Shown here piece after piece: positions 1-6,719 of a stretch of DNA of 12,857 nucleotides. Every line of letters begins with the position of its first letter. The first letter of the stretch is position 1. Source of the DNA: Chloroflexota bacterium. Its GTDB lineage: Bacteria; Chloroflexota; Dehalococcoidia; GIF9; UBA5620. Location: positions 1 to 12,857 of the forward strand of contig JAPLHH010000055.1 of NCBI GenBank assembly GCA_026389735.1, given 5' to 3'. The position numbers and the translations under genes were made by a program. The notes beneath the pieces were generated by a model. The model saw nothing but the letters and a program-made list of their open reading frames with translations, made no database searches and was not told where the DNA came from.

Positions 1-236
1 AGGCTCAGCCCCACCGAATAGAGCAGGCTTTCTATTATGCCTATGTTGTGAATCCTGAGGATTCTGAGGAGAAGAAGGCCTGGGACGAAGCTGAGGAAGA
101 TAACGGCCACTGCCTGCCGTAGTACCGGTATATCGAGTCCCAGAGCACCGAGCCCGATGAGCCCCCATGTAGCCAGTAGCAGGCTGCCTGACAGCACCAG
201 GCATTTTTTAATTTGCCAATCGTTAGGTGGTGTCAT
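1..236 (-). CDS. N-terminus of polytopic membrane protein, DUF2206-like (partial, runs off left edge)
   Basis: An open frame of 78 codons starts at the ATG at 236 and leaves the window without a stop. The first 12 residues are polar (MTPPNDWQIKKC). A hydrophobic helix follows at about residues 13-34, and a second at about 43-60 contains FLSFVPGLLLL. Next comes LRIHNIGIIESLLYSVGLS. A PG-LLLR-L-hydrophobic-H(N)-(G)-ES-LYSVGLS pattern is what I remember from the start of DUF2206/DUF1616-type multi-spanning proteins of archaea and Chloroflexota; the assignment is by memory of this motif. The start codon lies inside the end of the asparagine-synthetase-like gene (14-nt overlap), and GGAAGG at 244-249 is a good ribosome binding site 7 nt upstream, so the two genes are probably translationally coupled. 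Such proteins sit in glycan clusters and could be glycosyltransferase- or polymerase-like, but no catalytic region is visible in this part. Confidence 0.65.
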   Translation of the reverse strand, partial: MTPPNDWQIKKCLVLSGSLLLATWGLIGLGALGLDIPVLRQAVAVIFLSFVPGLLLLRILRIHNIGIIESLLYSVGLS

Positions 237-2085
237 GCAAAGACCTTCCGGATTTGGTGGTAAGAGTCTTCAGCCACAATAGTACGCCTATTAAAGCCCA
301 GGCTTTCAAGGTTTGGGTATATGTTTTTGGAGGATAGAACTGACGTGCGTAAGCTATATTGATATTCAACAGCTCGGCGCTGGACTGCAGCAAGGCACCA
401 AAATAGTCACGGGGCAGGCCACTGTTCAACCACTGATGTATCGGTGCCGTTAACCCGGCTTTCTGCTTACCGGCAGCTACCTCCGGCGGCAGCAAGTCAT
501 AGTTCTTAATTAATTGCCTGAGCAGGTGTTTCGTTGTTCCATGCCGATGCCTTAGTGATATCGGAATGCTCAGGGCAAAATTCGTCATCTCCGGGTCAAG
601 CAGCGGCGACCTTATTTTCAGCCCGGTAGCCGCCGCAGATTTATCCAACCTGAGCAGGTCATTGGGGAGTTCACCGCTAACCATGACATGTGATATTTTC
701 TCGATATTGCTGCTGGCATTTGACATGTTGAGGGCTTTGACTGTGCTGTCAGTTAACCCCCGTGGACTGCTGCTATTGAGCAGTCTCGCCAAATCCTCCT
801 CTGGAAAATAAGGGTGAAAAACTCGAGAGGCGATTCTGCATTGCCATTCTGGATGACTGGCATAATCTCTGGTAAAAAATTCTGTAGCTAACGATAGGGT
901 TTTTGAGCCAGTCCAGTTGGCTAGAGGCGTAGCCAGACTCTTACCTACTTTCAGAACAGGCTTCCGAATTCGTCCTAGCTTTGAGAAGAGGCTGATTATC
1001 ATAGGGTCTTCCCAGTAGTCATTCCTATAACCTATAAACAGCTCATCTCCGCCATCACCGGTGAATAATGTCCTCACCTGCTCCCTGGCTGCAGCCATAA
1101 GATAATAGGTTGGTATAAAGGTGAACTTTACCAGAGGTTCATCGTAGAGCCATTGCAGTTGCTCCAGGTCTCTTACGATTTTTTCTGTGTTTAGTTTGAC
1201 GATGCGACAATCCATATCCAGATATTTAGATATCTTCACAGCCATGTCCAGCTCGGAACTATCACCATCACCATAGTCTAAGGAGAAGCTTATGATTTTG
1301 GAGTCCCGGCTGACATGTTTTAGAGTAGCTGCAATCAAAGATGAGTCTAGTCCCCCGCTCAGCGCTATTCCTACCTCCCCTTCCTTCCTTGGCAATTGGG
1401 TTGCGGTGGCGTTTTTGAGGTTTGTCCAGGTGGCTTGAATCCAGTGGTTTATATCTAAAGGTGACTGCTCACAAGGCATTGGGTTCCAATACTTCAGACG
1501 TTTAACCTTTCCGTTTTCAAACTCCACCATCTCTCCCGGCAAGACCTTGTAAACTTGTTTGAGCAAAGTCTGATTATCAGAGATAAAGCCGCAACTCAGG
1601 TAATAGTCCAGGGCTTCGGGGTTGACTTCTGGCTTAAATTCCTCAAGAGCCAGGAAACATTTCATCTCTGAAGCAAAAAAAAGCGCCTGCCTGGTCTGCA
1701 AGTAATACATCGATCTGGCGCCGTATATGTCACGGGCTAAAGTTAGCTTTGTGTGTCTGTTGCCTGTGTTGACTATGGCGAGAGCGAAGCTTCCCCTCAG
1801 GGCTTTTATAGTGTCTTTAGATGAATCGGCAGTTACGAGGTGCTCGTAAATTTCTGAATTGTCTTCAACCAAACGGTTGCCTATGGCATAAATATCGTGG
1901 TCAAGTGTAATAGACATTGCTCCCTTGTTATACGGTCCAGGCTCATCGGTGCGGCGGATTAACGCAACCGCTGCACCATTATTGACGGAGACTTCGATTA
2001 TCTCTCCCCTGTGCTCCATTAGCGACACCATTCTCTTTAATAGTCCCTCGTTCTCGATTCCTATGGCGCCGCATATTCCAGACAT
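223..2085 (-). CDS. Asparagine-synthetase-like amidotransferase with altered glutaminase domain
   Basis: A 620-aa protein of the AsnB family, whose members transfer nitrogen to an acyl-adenylate formed from a carboxylate and ATP. The start at 2085 is chosen because GGAGG lies 10 nt upstream and the product begins MSGICGAIG, matching the family N-terminus; a longer frame from 2154 would overlap the methyltransferase gene. The synthetase domain looks intact: the pyrophosphatase loop SGGLDSS at 243-249, TGDGGDELF at 342-350, IRSPLLD near 500, and a K-LLR...LPPEV...K-KAGL-APIHQWL block near the C-terminus. The N-terminal glutaminase domain (about 1-185) is unusual: position 2 is Ser instead of the catalytic Cys, and the RRLSI and NGEIYN motifs are not recognisable, although GSFALAI, LARDIYG and FASEMK remain. 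It may use free ammonia or amidate a sugar or peptide acid in the surface glycan pathway. It is the penultimate gene of the visible operon. Confidence 0.88.
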   Translation of the reverse strand: MSGICGAIGIENEGLLKRMVSLMEHRGEIIEVSVNNGAAVALIRRTDEPGPYNKGAMSITLDHDIYAIGNRLVEDNSEIYEHLVTADSSKDTIKALRGSFALAIVNTGNRHTKLTLARDIYGARSMYYLQTRQALFFASEMKCFLALEEFKPEVNPEALDYYLSCGFISDNQTLLKQVYKVLPGEMVEFENGKVKRLKYWNPMPCEQSPLDINHWIQATWTNLKNATATQLPRKEGEVGIALSGGLDSSLIAATLKHVSRDSKIISFSLDYGDGDSSELDMAVKISKYLDMDCRIVKLNTEKIVRDLEQLQWLYDEPLVKFTFIPTYYLMAAAREQVRTLFTGDGGDELFIGYRNDYWEDPMIISLFSKLGRIRKPVLKVGKSLATPLANWTGSKTLSLATEFFTRDYASHPEWQCRIASRVFHPYFPEEDLARLLNSSSPRGLTDSTVKALNMSNASSNIEKISHVMVSGELPNDLLRLDKSAAATGLKIRSPLLDPEMTNFALSIPISLRHRHGTTKHLLRQLIKNYDLLPPEVAAGKQKAGLTAPIHQWLNSGLPRDYFGALLQSSAELLNINIAYARQFYPPKTYTQTLKAWALIGVLLWLKTLTTKSGRSLHDTT

Positions 2086-2095
2086 CTTAGTCAAA

Positions 2096-2100
2096 CCTCC
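2096..2100 (-). promoter_or_regulatory. Ribosome binding site that sets the amidotransferase start
   Basis: GGAGG on the minus strand, 10 nt before the ATG at 2085 and just before the stop codon region of the upstream methyltransferase gene. It supports the MSGICG start rather than the ATG at 2154, and indicates reinitiation or coupling with the upstream gene. Confidence 0.7.
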
Positions 2101-2101
2101 A

Positions 2102-2878
2102 TCAAGACTTTTGCCCTCGGATGACCATGAACCATCCGAGGCGCTTGGGTACAAGGTTGCCGACCCATTTGGGAAGATACTTGTCTCTTCCGTAGCGGAG
2201 GTCGTAAGGCGTAAGTCGAGTCTCGATCTCTAATCTTTGAAATGCTGAAAACATTTGACGAGCCTCGCTTACAGCGTAGGCTTTTGTGCCTGGACTTTCA
2301 TGGTGATTGGCAAGTATGTCTTTCAAGCTCCTTAAAGGCTTAAAGGCAAAAAGGCCATACATGAGATACATTTGCAGTGCGACCAGCGAGTGTCTGTGGT
2401 AAAGCATGACGCAGATTTCGCCACCTGTCCTGGTAACCCGGCAAACTTCCTTTATGGCCTGTTGTGTATCCGGTGTATGATGCAAGACCCCCCAGGAATA
2501 TGCCAGGTCGAATGAATCTGTTTTAAAGGGCAATTGTTCGGCATCGGCTATTAGCACGTTGCCCTGGCAGTTATAAAGGCGCAGTCTGGTCTTTGCCAGT
2601 GAAGCCGAGCGTGGTGATAAATCTATGCCCGTGGCACGGGCACCTGCTTTAGCGAAACGCAGCAGGTCGCTACCAGCGCCGCATCCTAGCTCCAGTACTC
2701 TTTTACCTGCCCATCTATCAAACTGGGCATAGTCAGCGATAAAGGGCTCCAGTTTATTGCGTCTTTCCGATATAGCCTCGAAATATTTAAGTGTCTCAGG
2801 CTCAATGCTGATATCGCCGGTCCCACAGGGAGTTGCGTCCCAGAACTGCTGGACCGATTTCTTTTCTTTCCGTAGCAT
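2102..2878 (-). CDS. Class I SAM-dependent methyltransferase
   Basis: A 258-aa protein starting MLRKEKKSVQQFWDATPCGTGD, an N-terminus typical of the UbiE/Methyltransf_11-like enzymes found in polysaccharide clusters. The SAM-binding motif I is VLELGCGAGS (61-70), with an acidic residue at the end of strand 2 (GID, D86), then ADAEQLPF (111-118) and FDLAYSWGVLHHTPD (123-137). The target is probably a sugar or lipid-linked glycan, inferred only from the neighbours. The ATG at 2878 is preferred. The frame also extends to a TTG at 2935, but those 19 extra residues (NIELRTSNLEHRTRNLKQ after the initiator) are simply translated heptamer repeat. No strong Shine-Dalgarno sequence precedes either start, because the leader is entirely repeat. 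The gene follows the dehydrogenase gene with only the repeat between them, and ends 16 nt before the next start. Confidence 0.85.
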   Translation of the reverse strand: MLRKEKKSVQQFWDATPCGTGDISIEPETLKYFEAISERRNKLEPFIADYAQFDRWAGKRVLELGCGAGSDLLRFAKAGARATGIDLSPRSASLAKTRLRLYNCQGNVLIADAEQLPFKTDSFDLAYSWGVLHHTPDTQQAIKEVCRVTRTGGEICVMLYHRHSLVALQMYLMYGLFAFKPLRSLKDILANHHESPGTKAYAVSEARQMFSAFQRLEIETRLTPYDLRYGRDKYLPKWVGNLVPKRLGWFMVIRGQKS

Positions 2879-2880
2879 CT

Positions 2881-2992
2881 GTTTCAAGTTTCGTGTTCGA
2901 TGTTCTAAGTTCGATGTTCTAAGTTCGATGTTCAAGGTTGTAAGCTTAACCTTGAACCTTGAACTTCTTAACCTTGAACCTTGAACCTTAAC
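2881..2992 (+). repeat. Heptamer array with switch of orientation (copy 1)
   Basis: From 2895 the plus strand reads GTTCGAT, GTTCTAA, GTTCGAT, GTTCTAA, GTTCGAT, GTTCAAG, GTTGTAA in 7-nt steps. From 2944 it continues in the opposite sense as GCTTAAC, CTTGAAC, CTTGAAC, an 8-nt TTCTTAAC, CTTGAAC, CTTGAAC. The junction forms a perfect 10-bp inverted repeat (2930-2939 with 2948-2957) around an 8-nt loop that contains AAGCTT. The array fills the gap between the dehydrogenase stop (2999) and the methyltransferase start (2878), so it forms the untranslated leader of the methyltransferase. No T tract follows the hairpin on either strand, so it does not look like a terminator. Confidence 0.92.
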
Positions 2993-2998
2993 TAACCT

Positions 2999-4069
2999 CT
3001 ATTCAGATGGTTGAGGGCGACCGTATTTGTCATAAAGCCTGTCAACTATCATCTCCATTACCCTTATAACCTCCCGTCCTTCTTCGCCTGTAACAGGCGG
3101 AGTCGTATCTTTGATAATGCTATCGACAAATAACTCCACTATTTTTTCATGTCCCACTTTGAACTGGCCGGTGATTGCCTTGACCCCGTTTGCTACGAGG
3201 CCGCCGATAATTTGCGTCACAGTGCTGAGAGATGTTGAGACTAACTCAGCAGAACTGAGCGTTTTCTTAGCGCCGTGTTTCACCAGCAGCATGCTCTGGA
3301 GGTCTATATAAAGAGCACCTTCTGAGCCGAATATCTCGACCTCCGCAGCATACCGTTCGCCGGAATAGGAGATAGCCACGGAGCTCATGCCATTATCAGC
3401 ATCGAGTTCGAGCCTGAATTCGTCAAAAGGTGCCCACGGATGCTCCAGGTAATTTTTGGCGAATACTTCTACATCGCTAACCTTATCCAGAAAGGCCAGG
3501 GAGACGTAGACAGGATGAGGGCCAGTTTCACCAATCAATCCACCAGGCAGCTTGTGTATCCAGTAGTCCTGGCGCATTATCATTTCATCTTTGGGGTCTG
3601 ATAGCAGAATTCTCATACCTATGAAGTTGCCTATGGCTCCCTCTTTGACCAATTCTCTGGCTTTGATAAGCGGGGGATGAAAGAGCACATTATGAACAAC
3701 GCAGAGTTTGCGGTTGTTCTTTGTTGCTGCCTCGATCATTTTGTCACAGTCGCCAGTAGTAAGTGCCATGGGTTTTTCCATCAGCACATGACAACCGGCC
3801 TCAAGCGCTTCGACTGCTATGGGAGCATGGATTTGGGGTGGAGTGCAGACGTCAACTATGCTGACTTTTTCAGCCTTGAGCATCTCTGTCTGGCTGGTGA
3901 ATACCCTGGGAATTCGGTGTCTCAAAGCGACTTGTTTTGCCAGTTCTTCATTTTTATCACATACAGCCCACACAGTGACCTTGTCTTTCAATCTGGCAAA
4001 ACTGGGAATATGACGCTTATCAGCGACAGCGCCACAACCCACTATAGCAACCTTAAGCTTAGCTGACAT
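2999..4069 (-). CDS. Gfo/Idh/MocA-family NAD(P)-dependent sugar dehydrogenase
   Basis: A 356-aa oxidoreductase. The N-terminal Rossmann fold shows VAIVGCGAVADKRH (7-20), and the hallmark EKPMAL motif sits at 98-103, where the Lys (99) binds substrate and cofactor. The C-terminal alpha/beta domain contains GGLIGETGPHPVYVSL (176-190), with a His at 185 in the position of the family's catalytic His. Length is typical. Family members oxidise or reduce sugars or nucleotide sugars at C3 or other positions; the substrate here is unknown, but the flanking sugar epimerase suggests an activated sugar. The ATG at 4069 is preferred to an in-frame TTG at 4081, because GGAGG lies 5 nt upstream of the ATG. 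The gene begins 16 nt after the epimerase stop. Confidence 0.92.
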   Translation of the reverse strand: MSAKLKVAIVGCGAVADKRHIPSFARLKDKVTVWAVCDKNEELAKQVALRHRIPRVFTSQTEMLKAEKVSIVDVCTPPQIHAPIAVEALEAGCHVLMEKPMALTTGDCDKMIEAATKNNRKLCVVHNVLFHPPLIKARELVKEGAIGNFIGMRILLSDPKDEMIMRQDYWIHKLPGGLIGETGPHPVYVSLAFLDKVSDVEVFAKNYLEHPWAPFDEFRLELDADNGMSSVAISYSGERYAAEVEIFGSEGALYIDLQSMLLVKHGAKKTLSSAELVSTSLSTVTQIIGGLVANGVKAITGQFKVGHEKIVELFVDSIIKDTTPPVTGEEGREVIRVMEMIVDRLYDKYGRPQPSE

Positions 4070-4074
4070 TATTT

Positions 4075-4079
4075 CCTCC
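4075..4079 (-). promoter_or_regulatory. Ribosome binding site that sets the dehydrogenase start
   Basis: GGAGG on the minus strand followed by a 5-nt spacer and the ATG at 4069. An upstream TTG at 4081 would include this site in the coding sequence, so it is unlikely to be the start. Confidence 0.65.
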
Positions 4080-4085
4080 AATAAG

Positions 4086-5084
4086 CTAAAACCTGGCGCA
4101 TTCTTCTATCTTTTCCCAGTTTGACTTTATCCACAGGTGAACCTCCGTGATGCCGTCCTTCACCTTCATCTTCGGACTATAGCCGAGGGCTTTCCTGGCT
4201 TTCTCTACAGAGGCTTTCCGGCGCGTAATCTGGTCCCAATCGCGGCGAGGTTTAAAGGTAACACCTGATGGGTTCCCAGTGACCTCATTAACCATATTAG
4301 CTATATCGATTATCCTGGTTTCTGTTTCTGACGCGAGGTTGAAGGCGTCGCCCACAGCCTGGGGTATTACTCCGAGTCGTAACGTGCCGTCAACTATATC
4401 ATCAACGAAGGTGAAATCTCGGGTCTCTTCGCCGGTACCGGTTATAGGCAGAGGCATCTTGTGCAATGCCCAATAGATGAAATTGGGAATGACGTTACGG
4501 TAAGCGCCGGGTATTTCACCGGGACCATAAACATTGAAATAGCGTGCTATTACTACAGGCAGACCATAATAGTTGTGGAAGAAATTGCAATAGAGTTCAC
4601 CGAGTAGCTTAGTTATCTGGTAGGGAGTGTCGAGGTGTAGCGATACGTAATCCTCTTTCAGCGGAAGGGGCGCCTGGCTACCGTAAACAGAACAACCAGA
4701 AGATGCAAAGACGAACTTACTTACTTTGGCGAGGTGAGAATATTGCAGGAGCTTGAGAGTACCAAGCCCGTTGACCATGAGGTCAGTCTCCGGATTATCT
4801 ACCGAGTTTTGGTTGGCAAAGTGCGCTGCCAGGTGGAAGACAAAGTCGGGTTTTGTAGAGAACGTTCTCTTTAATACTTCTTCATCTAATATACTTCCCC
4901 TGACGAAAATTACGCTTGCGTGAACCGGAATATTCCAGCTCTCGGCAGCAGAGAGGTCATCGAGGATAATGATTTTGTTGGCACCTGCTGTAATTAGAGA
5001 CTTTGTGAGATTGCTGCCAATACAACCAGCCCCACCGGTGATGAGGATGTTCTTACCCTTATACTCGCTCATATATTGTCCCAT
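4086..5084 (-). CDS. NAD-dependent nucleotide-sugar epimerase/dehydratase (extended SDR)
   Basis: A 332-aa extended short-chain dehydrogenase of the UDP-glucose 4-epimerase type. The NAD-binding glycine motif is GGAGCIG (17-23), preceded by ILIT. FHLAA occurs at 83-87, the active-site serines are in ASSGCSVYG (127-135), and the catalytic YQITK is Y155/K159. A substrate-binding region follows at RYFNVYGPGE (181-190). The protein probably epimerises or dehydrates a UDP- or other NDP-sugar; the exact reaction cannot be read from the sequence. The ATG at 5084 has GAGGAG at 5089-5094, 4 nt upstream. The first gene upstream is a pseudogene and the immediate leader is a heptamer array, so this gene may rely on read-through from further upstream. 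Confidence 0.9.
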   Translation of the reverse strand: MGQYMSEYKGKNILITGGAGCIGSNLTKSLITAGANKIIILDDLSAAESWNIPVHASVIFVRGSILDEEVLKRTFSTKPDFVFHLAAHFANQNSVDNPETDLMVNGLGTLKLLQYSHLAKVSKFVFASSGCSVYGSQAPLPLKEDYVSLHLDTPYQITKLLGELYCNFFHNYYGLPVVIARYFNVYGPGEIPGAYRNVIPNFIYWALHKMPLPITGTGEETRDFTFVDDIVDGTLRLGVIPQAVGDAFNLASETETRIIDIANMVNEVTGNPSGVTFKPRRDWDQITRRKASVEKARKALGYSPKMKVKDGITEVHLWIKSNWEKIEECARF

Positions 5085-5097
5085 GTTACTCCTCTTT

Positions 5098-5150
5098 GTT
5101 CTACGTTCTACGTTCTAGGTTCTACGTTCTAGGTTCTAGGTTCTAGGTTT
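5098..5150 (+). repeat. Heptamer array (copy 2), one orientation
   Basis: Seven exact-phase 7-nt units occupy 5098-5146 (GTTCTAC, GTTCTAC, GTTCTAG, GTTCTAC, GTTCTAG, GTTCTAG, GTTCTAG), then a decayed GTTT. The array lies directly upstream of the epimerase ribosome binding site and overlaps the 3' end of the four-helix-bundle pseudogene, whose final residues (PRT) and stop it encodes. Its orientation is opposite to most of copy 3. Confidence 0.93.
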
Positions 5151-5503
5151 TTTCAAGTAACGGATGAACCCATCAATAAGACTGATGACTTTCGTTGCTT
5201 GCTGGTATACTTTATCAAACTTATTTTAATGTATATAGTTGCGATCCAAAGCTACATATAACTGGCTTTTTACTTCGGAAGCGGAGGCTCTGGCTACTAT
5301 GAGGAATTGTATGAATTCTCTATTTGTTCCCCTATCAAATCCCTCGGCAATGTTGGACATTACGGAAACCGAAGCCCCCGGATTTGATTCCTCAGACTGA
5401 AATCTTTTGAAAATAGCCCTTCGTTTGAAATATCGTAAATCATGTTAACCAAATTTCGAGCTTCTTTCCAAGCTTCGATGTCTTCAAATCTTTCGATTTT
5501 CAT
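5136..5503 (-). pseudogene. Decayed four-helix-bundle protein gene (23S rRNA intervening-sequence type, TIGR02436-like)
   Basis: Reading from the ATG at 5503 gives MKIERFEDIEAWKEARNLV and then FSLRNQIRG. The frame is lost in a G run (5375-5379 on the plus strand, one base short). In the shifted frame it continues [18 protein letters not shown], then [20 protein letters not shown] and [11 protein letters not shown]. It next meets an in-frame TAA (5226-5228), after which NKFDKVYQQATKVISLIDGF and IRYLKKPRT follow to a stop at 5136. Restoring one base gives exactly 122 codons, the normal family size. The QIR-ASVS-SNIAEG-RG--REF-QFL signature is diagnostic. Known members form homopentameric helical bundles, and the Avd protein of diversity-generating retroelements is related. 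Two independent lesions make a true pseudogene likelier than a base-call error. The last codons and stop lie in the heptamer array. Confidence 0.85.
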
Positions 5504-5511
5504 TATTCAAT

Positions 5512-5567
5512 GTTCTGCGTTGAACTTTTCTAACCTAGAACCTCTTAGCTTAGAACCTAGAACTCCT
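5512..5567 (-). repeat. Heptamer array (copy 3), mainly in the inverted orientation
   Basis: The plus strand has a short GTTCTGC-GTTGAAC stretch at 5512-5525. TAACC, TAGAACC, TCTTAGC, TTAGAACC and TAGAAC follow to about 5563, the reverse complement of the GTTCTAG units of copy 2. It lies upstream of the four-helix-bundle pseudogene start and runs into the 3' end of the GT4 gene, providing its final residues (RSSRF) and its TAA at 5550-5552. Confidence 0.85.
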
Positions 5568-6709
5568 CACAACTTCCTCAAGAATTTTCTCGAATTCGTC
5601 GGTTATACCATCCCAACTGTATTTTTGGACGAACTCCCGGGCTCTGACGCCAAGCTCCCCTATTTTACCATCTTTGACAAGGCTTTTGGCTTTATCAATG
5701 GCATCTGCAGGTTTATCAACATAGACAACGCCGTTATCTTCACCAAACTCTCGCACTACTCCAGATAGTTTGGTGGATATTACTGGTTTCCCCATTGCCA
5801 TATATTCATATAATTTGATTGGTACTATGTCCTGCATTACTTTTTCCCAGGGATATGCTGGCAGTAGGCATATATCCGAGGCAGCAATGAAAGAGGGCAT
5901 CTCTGTATAGGGTCTCTGCCCTGCTAAAATTATCTTGTCCTGCAGGTTGTATTTATTTCTTATCTGTTTAAGGTCTTCAAAGGCATTTCTTCTGCTAACT
6001 CCTGGGCTACTTCTTTTAAGCCAGAGAAATGATAGAGCCAACCCATAAAAAACAATACAATGTCAGTTTCCTTAAGTCCATATTGTTTCCTTAAATTGCC
6101 AATACTAGCTGATGGTTTAAACAGTTCGACGTCTATGCCGGCTCTAATCACCTGTGTTTTGTCAGATGCAGCTCCCGAGTTGACAACGTAATCTTTTAGC
6201 TTGTCGTTAATTGTCAGCACCCCGTCTGCTTGTCTTAGCGTTTTTTGTTCCCATACCTTGCCGATGAACTGCAGAGGCCTTAAAGGTATCAATCGATGCA
6301 ACACGTCTATCCAGTAATAAATGAAGGGAATGTCATTTCTCCTGGCTGCCTTTACTGCCAGGTAACTATTCAGGATGCTGAAGCCGATAACGACATCAGG
6401 TTTAAATTCTTCGATTTGCCTGTTTATTTCTTTGTTGTGGGTAAAAAGCAGTGAAACGTATTCAAGGACAGGAATTTTAATTATACTTGGTCGGATTACG
6501 GTAACTTTAGCCGCTGGATTTATTTTCCATACATTTTCAAATACTTTGCGTCTGGAATAGAGTCCTCTCTTATTATGCTCCCTCCACAGGATCTCGTAAT
6601 CGATTATCCGTATTTGGTGCCCTCGGAGAGAAAGCCTGTCAGCCAGTTGATGTTGTTGATGAGGACCTCTCTTGAGCCAGTCGCTCTCTTGAACGATAAG
6701 GATTCTCAC
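5550..6709 (-). pseudogene. Broken GT4-family glycosyltransferase
   Basis: Two frames together make one GT-B glycosyltransferase. From a GTG at 6709 (AAAGG ribosome binding site, 10 nt after the upstream stop) the first frame reads MRILIVQESDWLKRGPHQQH, carries the linker PFIYYWIDVLHRLIPLRPL and the hinge QVIRAGIDVELFKPS, then VLFFMGWLYHFSGLKEVAQE and LAEE before a stop near 5960. The second frame resumes at NAFEDLKQIRNKYNLQDKI (about 5999 downward), has AGQRPYTEMPSFIAASDICL and the nucleotide-sugar motif IKLYEYMAMGKPVISTKLSG, and ends at 5550. The strand normally between these parts (a LLIVGDG-like segment) is absent. By comparison with the family, roughly 40-43 nt are missing, and the length must be 1 mod 3. 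This is a small deletion rather than a single-base error. The C-terminal RSSRF and stop come from the heptamer array. The protein is probably inactive. Confidence 0.82.
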
Positions 6710-6719
6710 TCGATGACCT

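Larger units (their letters stand above)
5098..5567. mobile_element. Possible cassette: four-helix-bundle pseudogene between opposed heptamer arrays
   Basis: The decayed gene at 5136-5503 is bounded on the left by GTTCTAG-type heptamers (5098-5150) and on the right mainly by their reverse complement (TAGAACC-type, 5534-5567). The arrangement resembles a unit with inverted ends sitting between two operon genes. Four-helix-bundle proteins of this family are known as the open reading frame of 23S rRNA intervening sequences, which also have complementary ends. No transposase, reverse transcriptase or target-site duplication is visible, so the mobile nature is an inference. Confidence 0.35.

Noticed and set aside
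2930..2957. Hairpin after the dehydrogenase gene as a transcription terminator
   Set aside because: The stem is AT-rich and lies within a repeat array. No T tract follows, and the downstream methyltransferase gene would be left without a promoter.
5098..5567. CRISPR array
   Set aside because: The units are 7 nt, contiguous and without unique spacers, and there are no cas genes.
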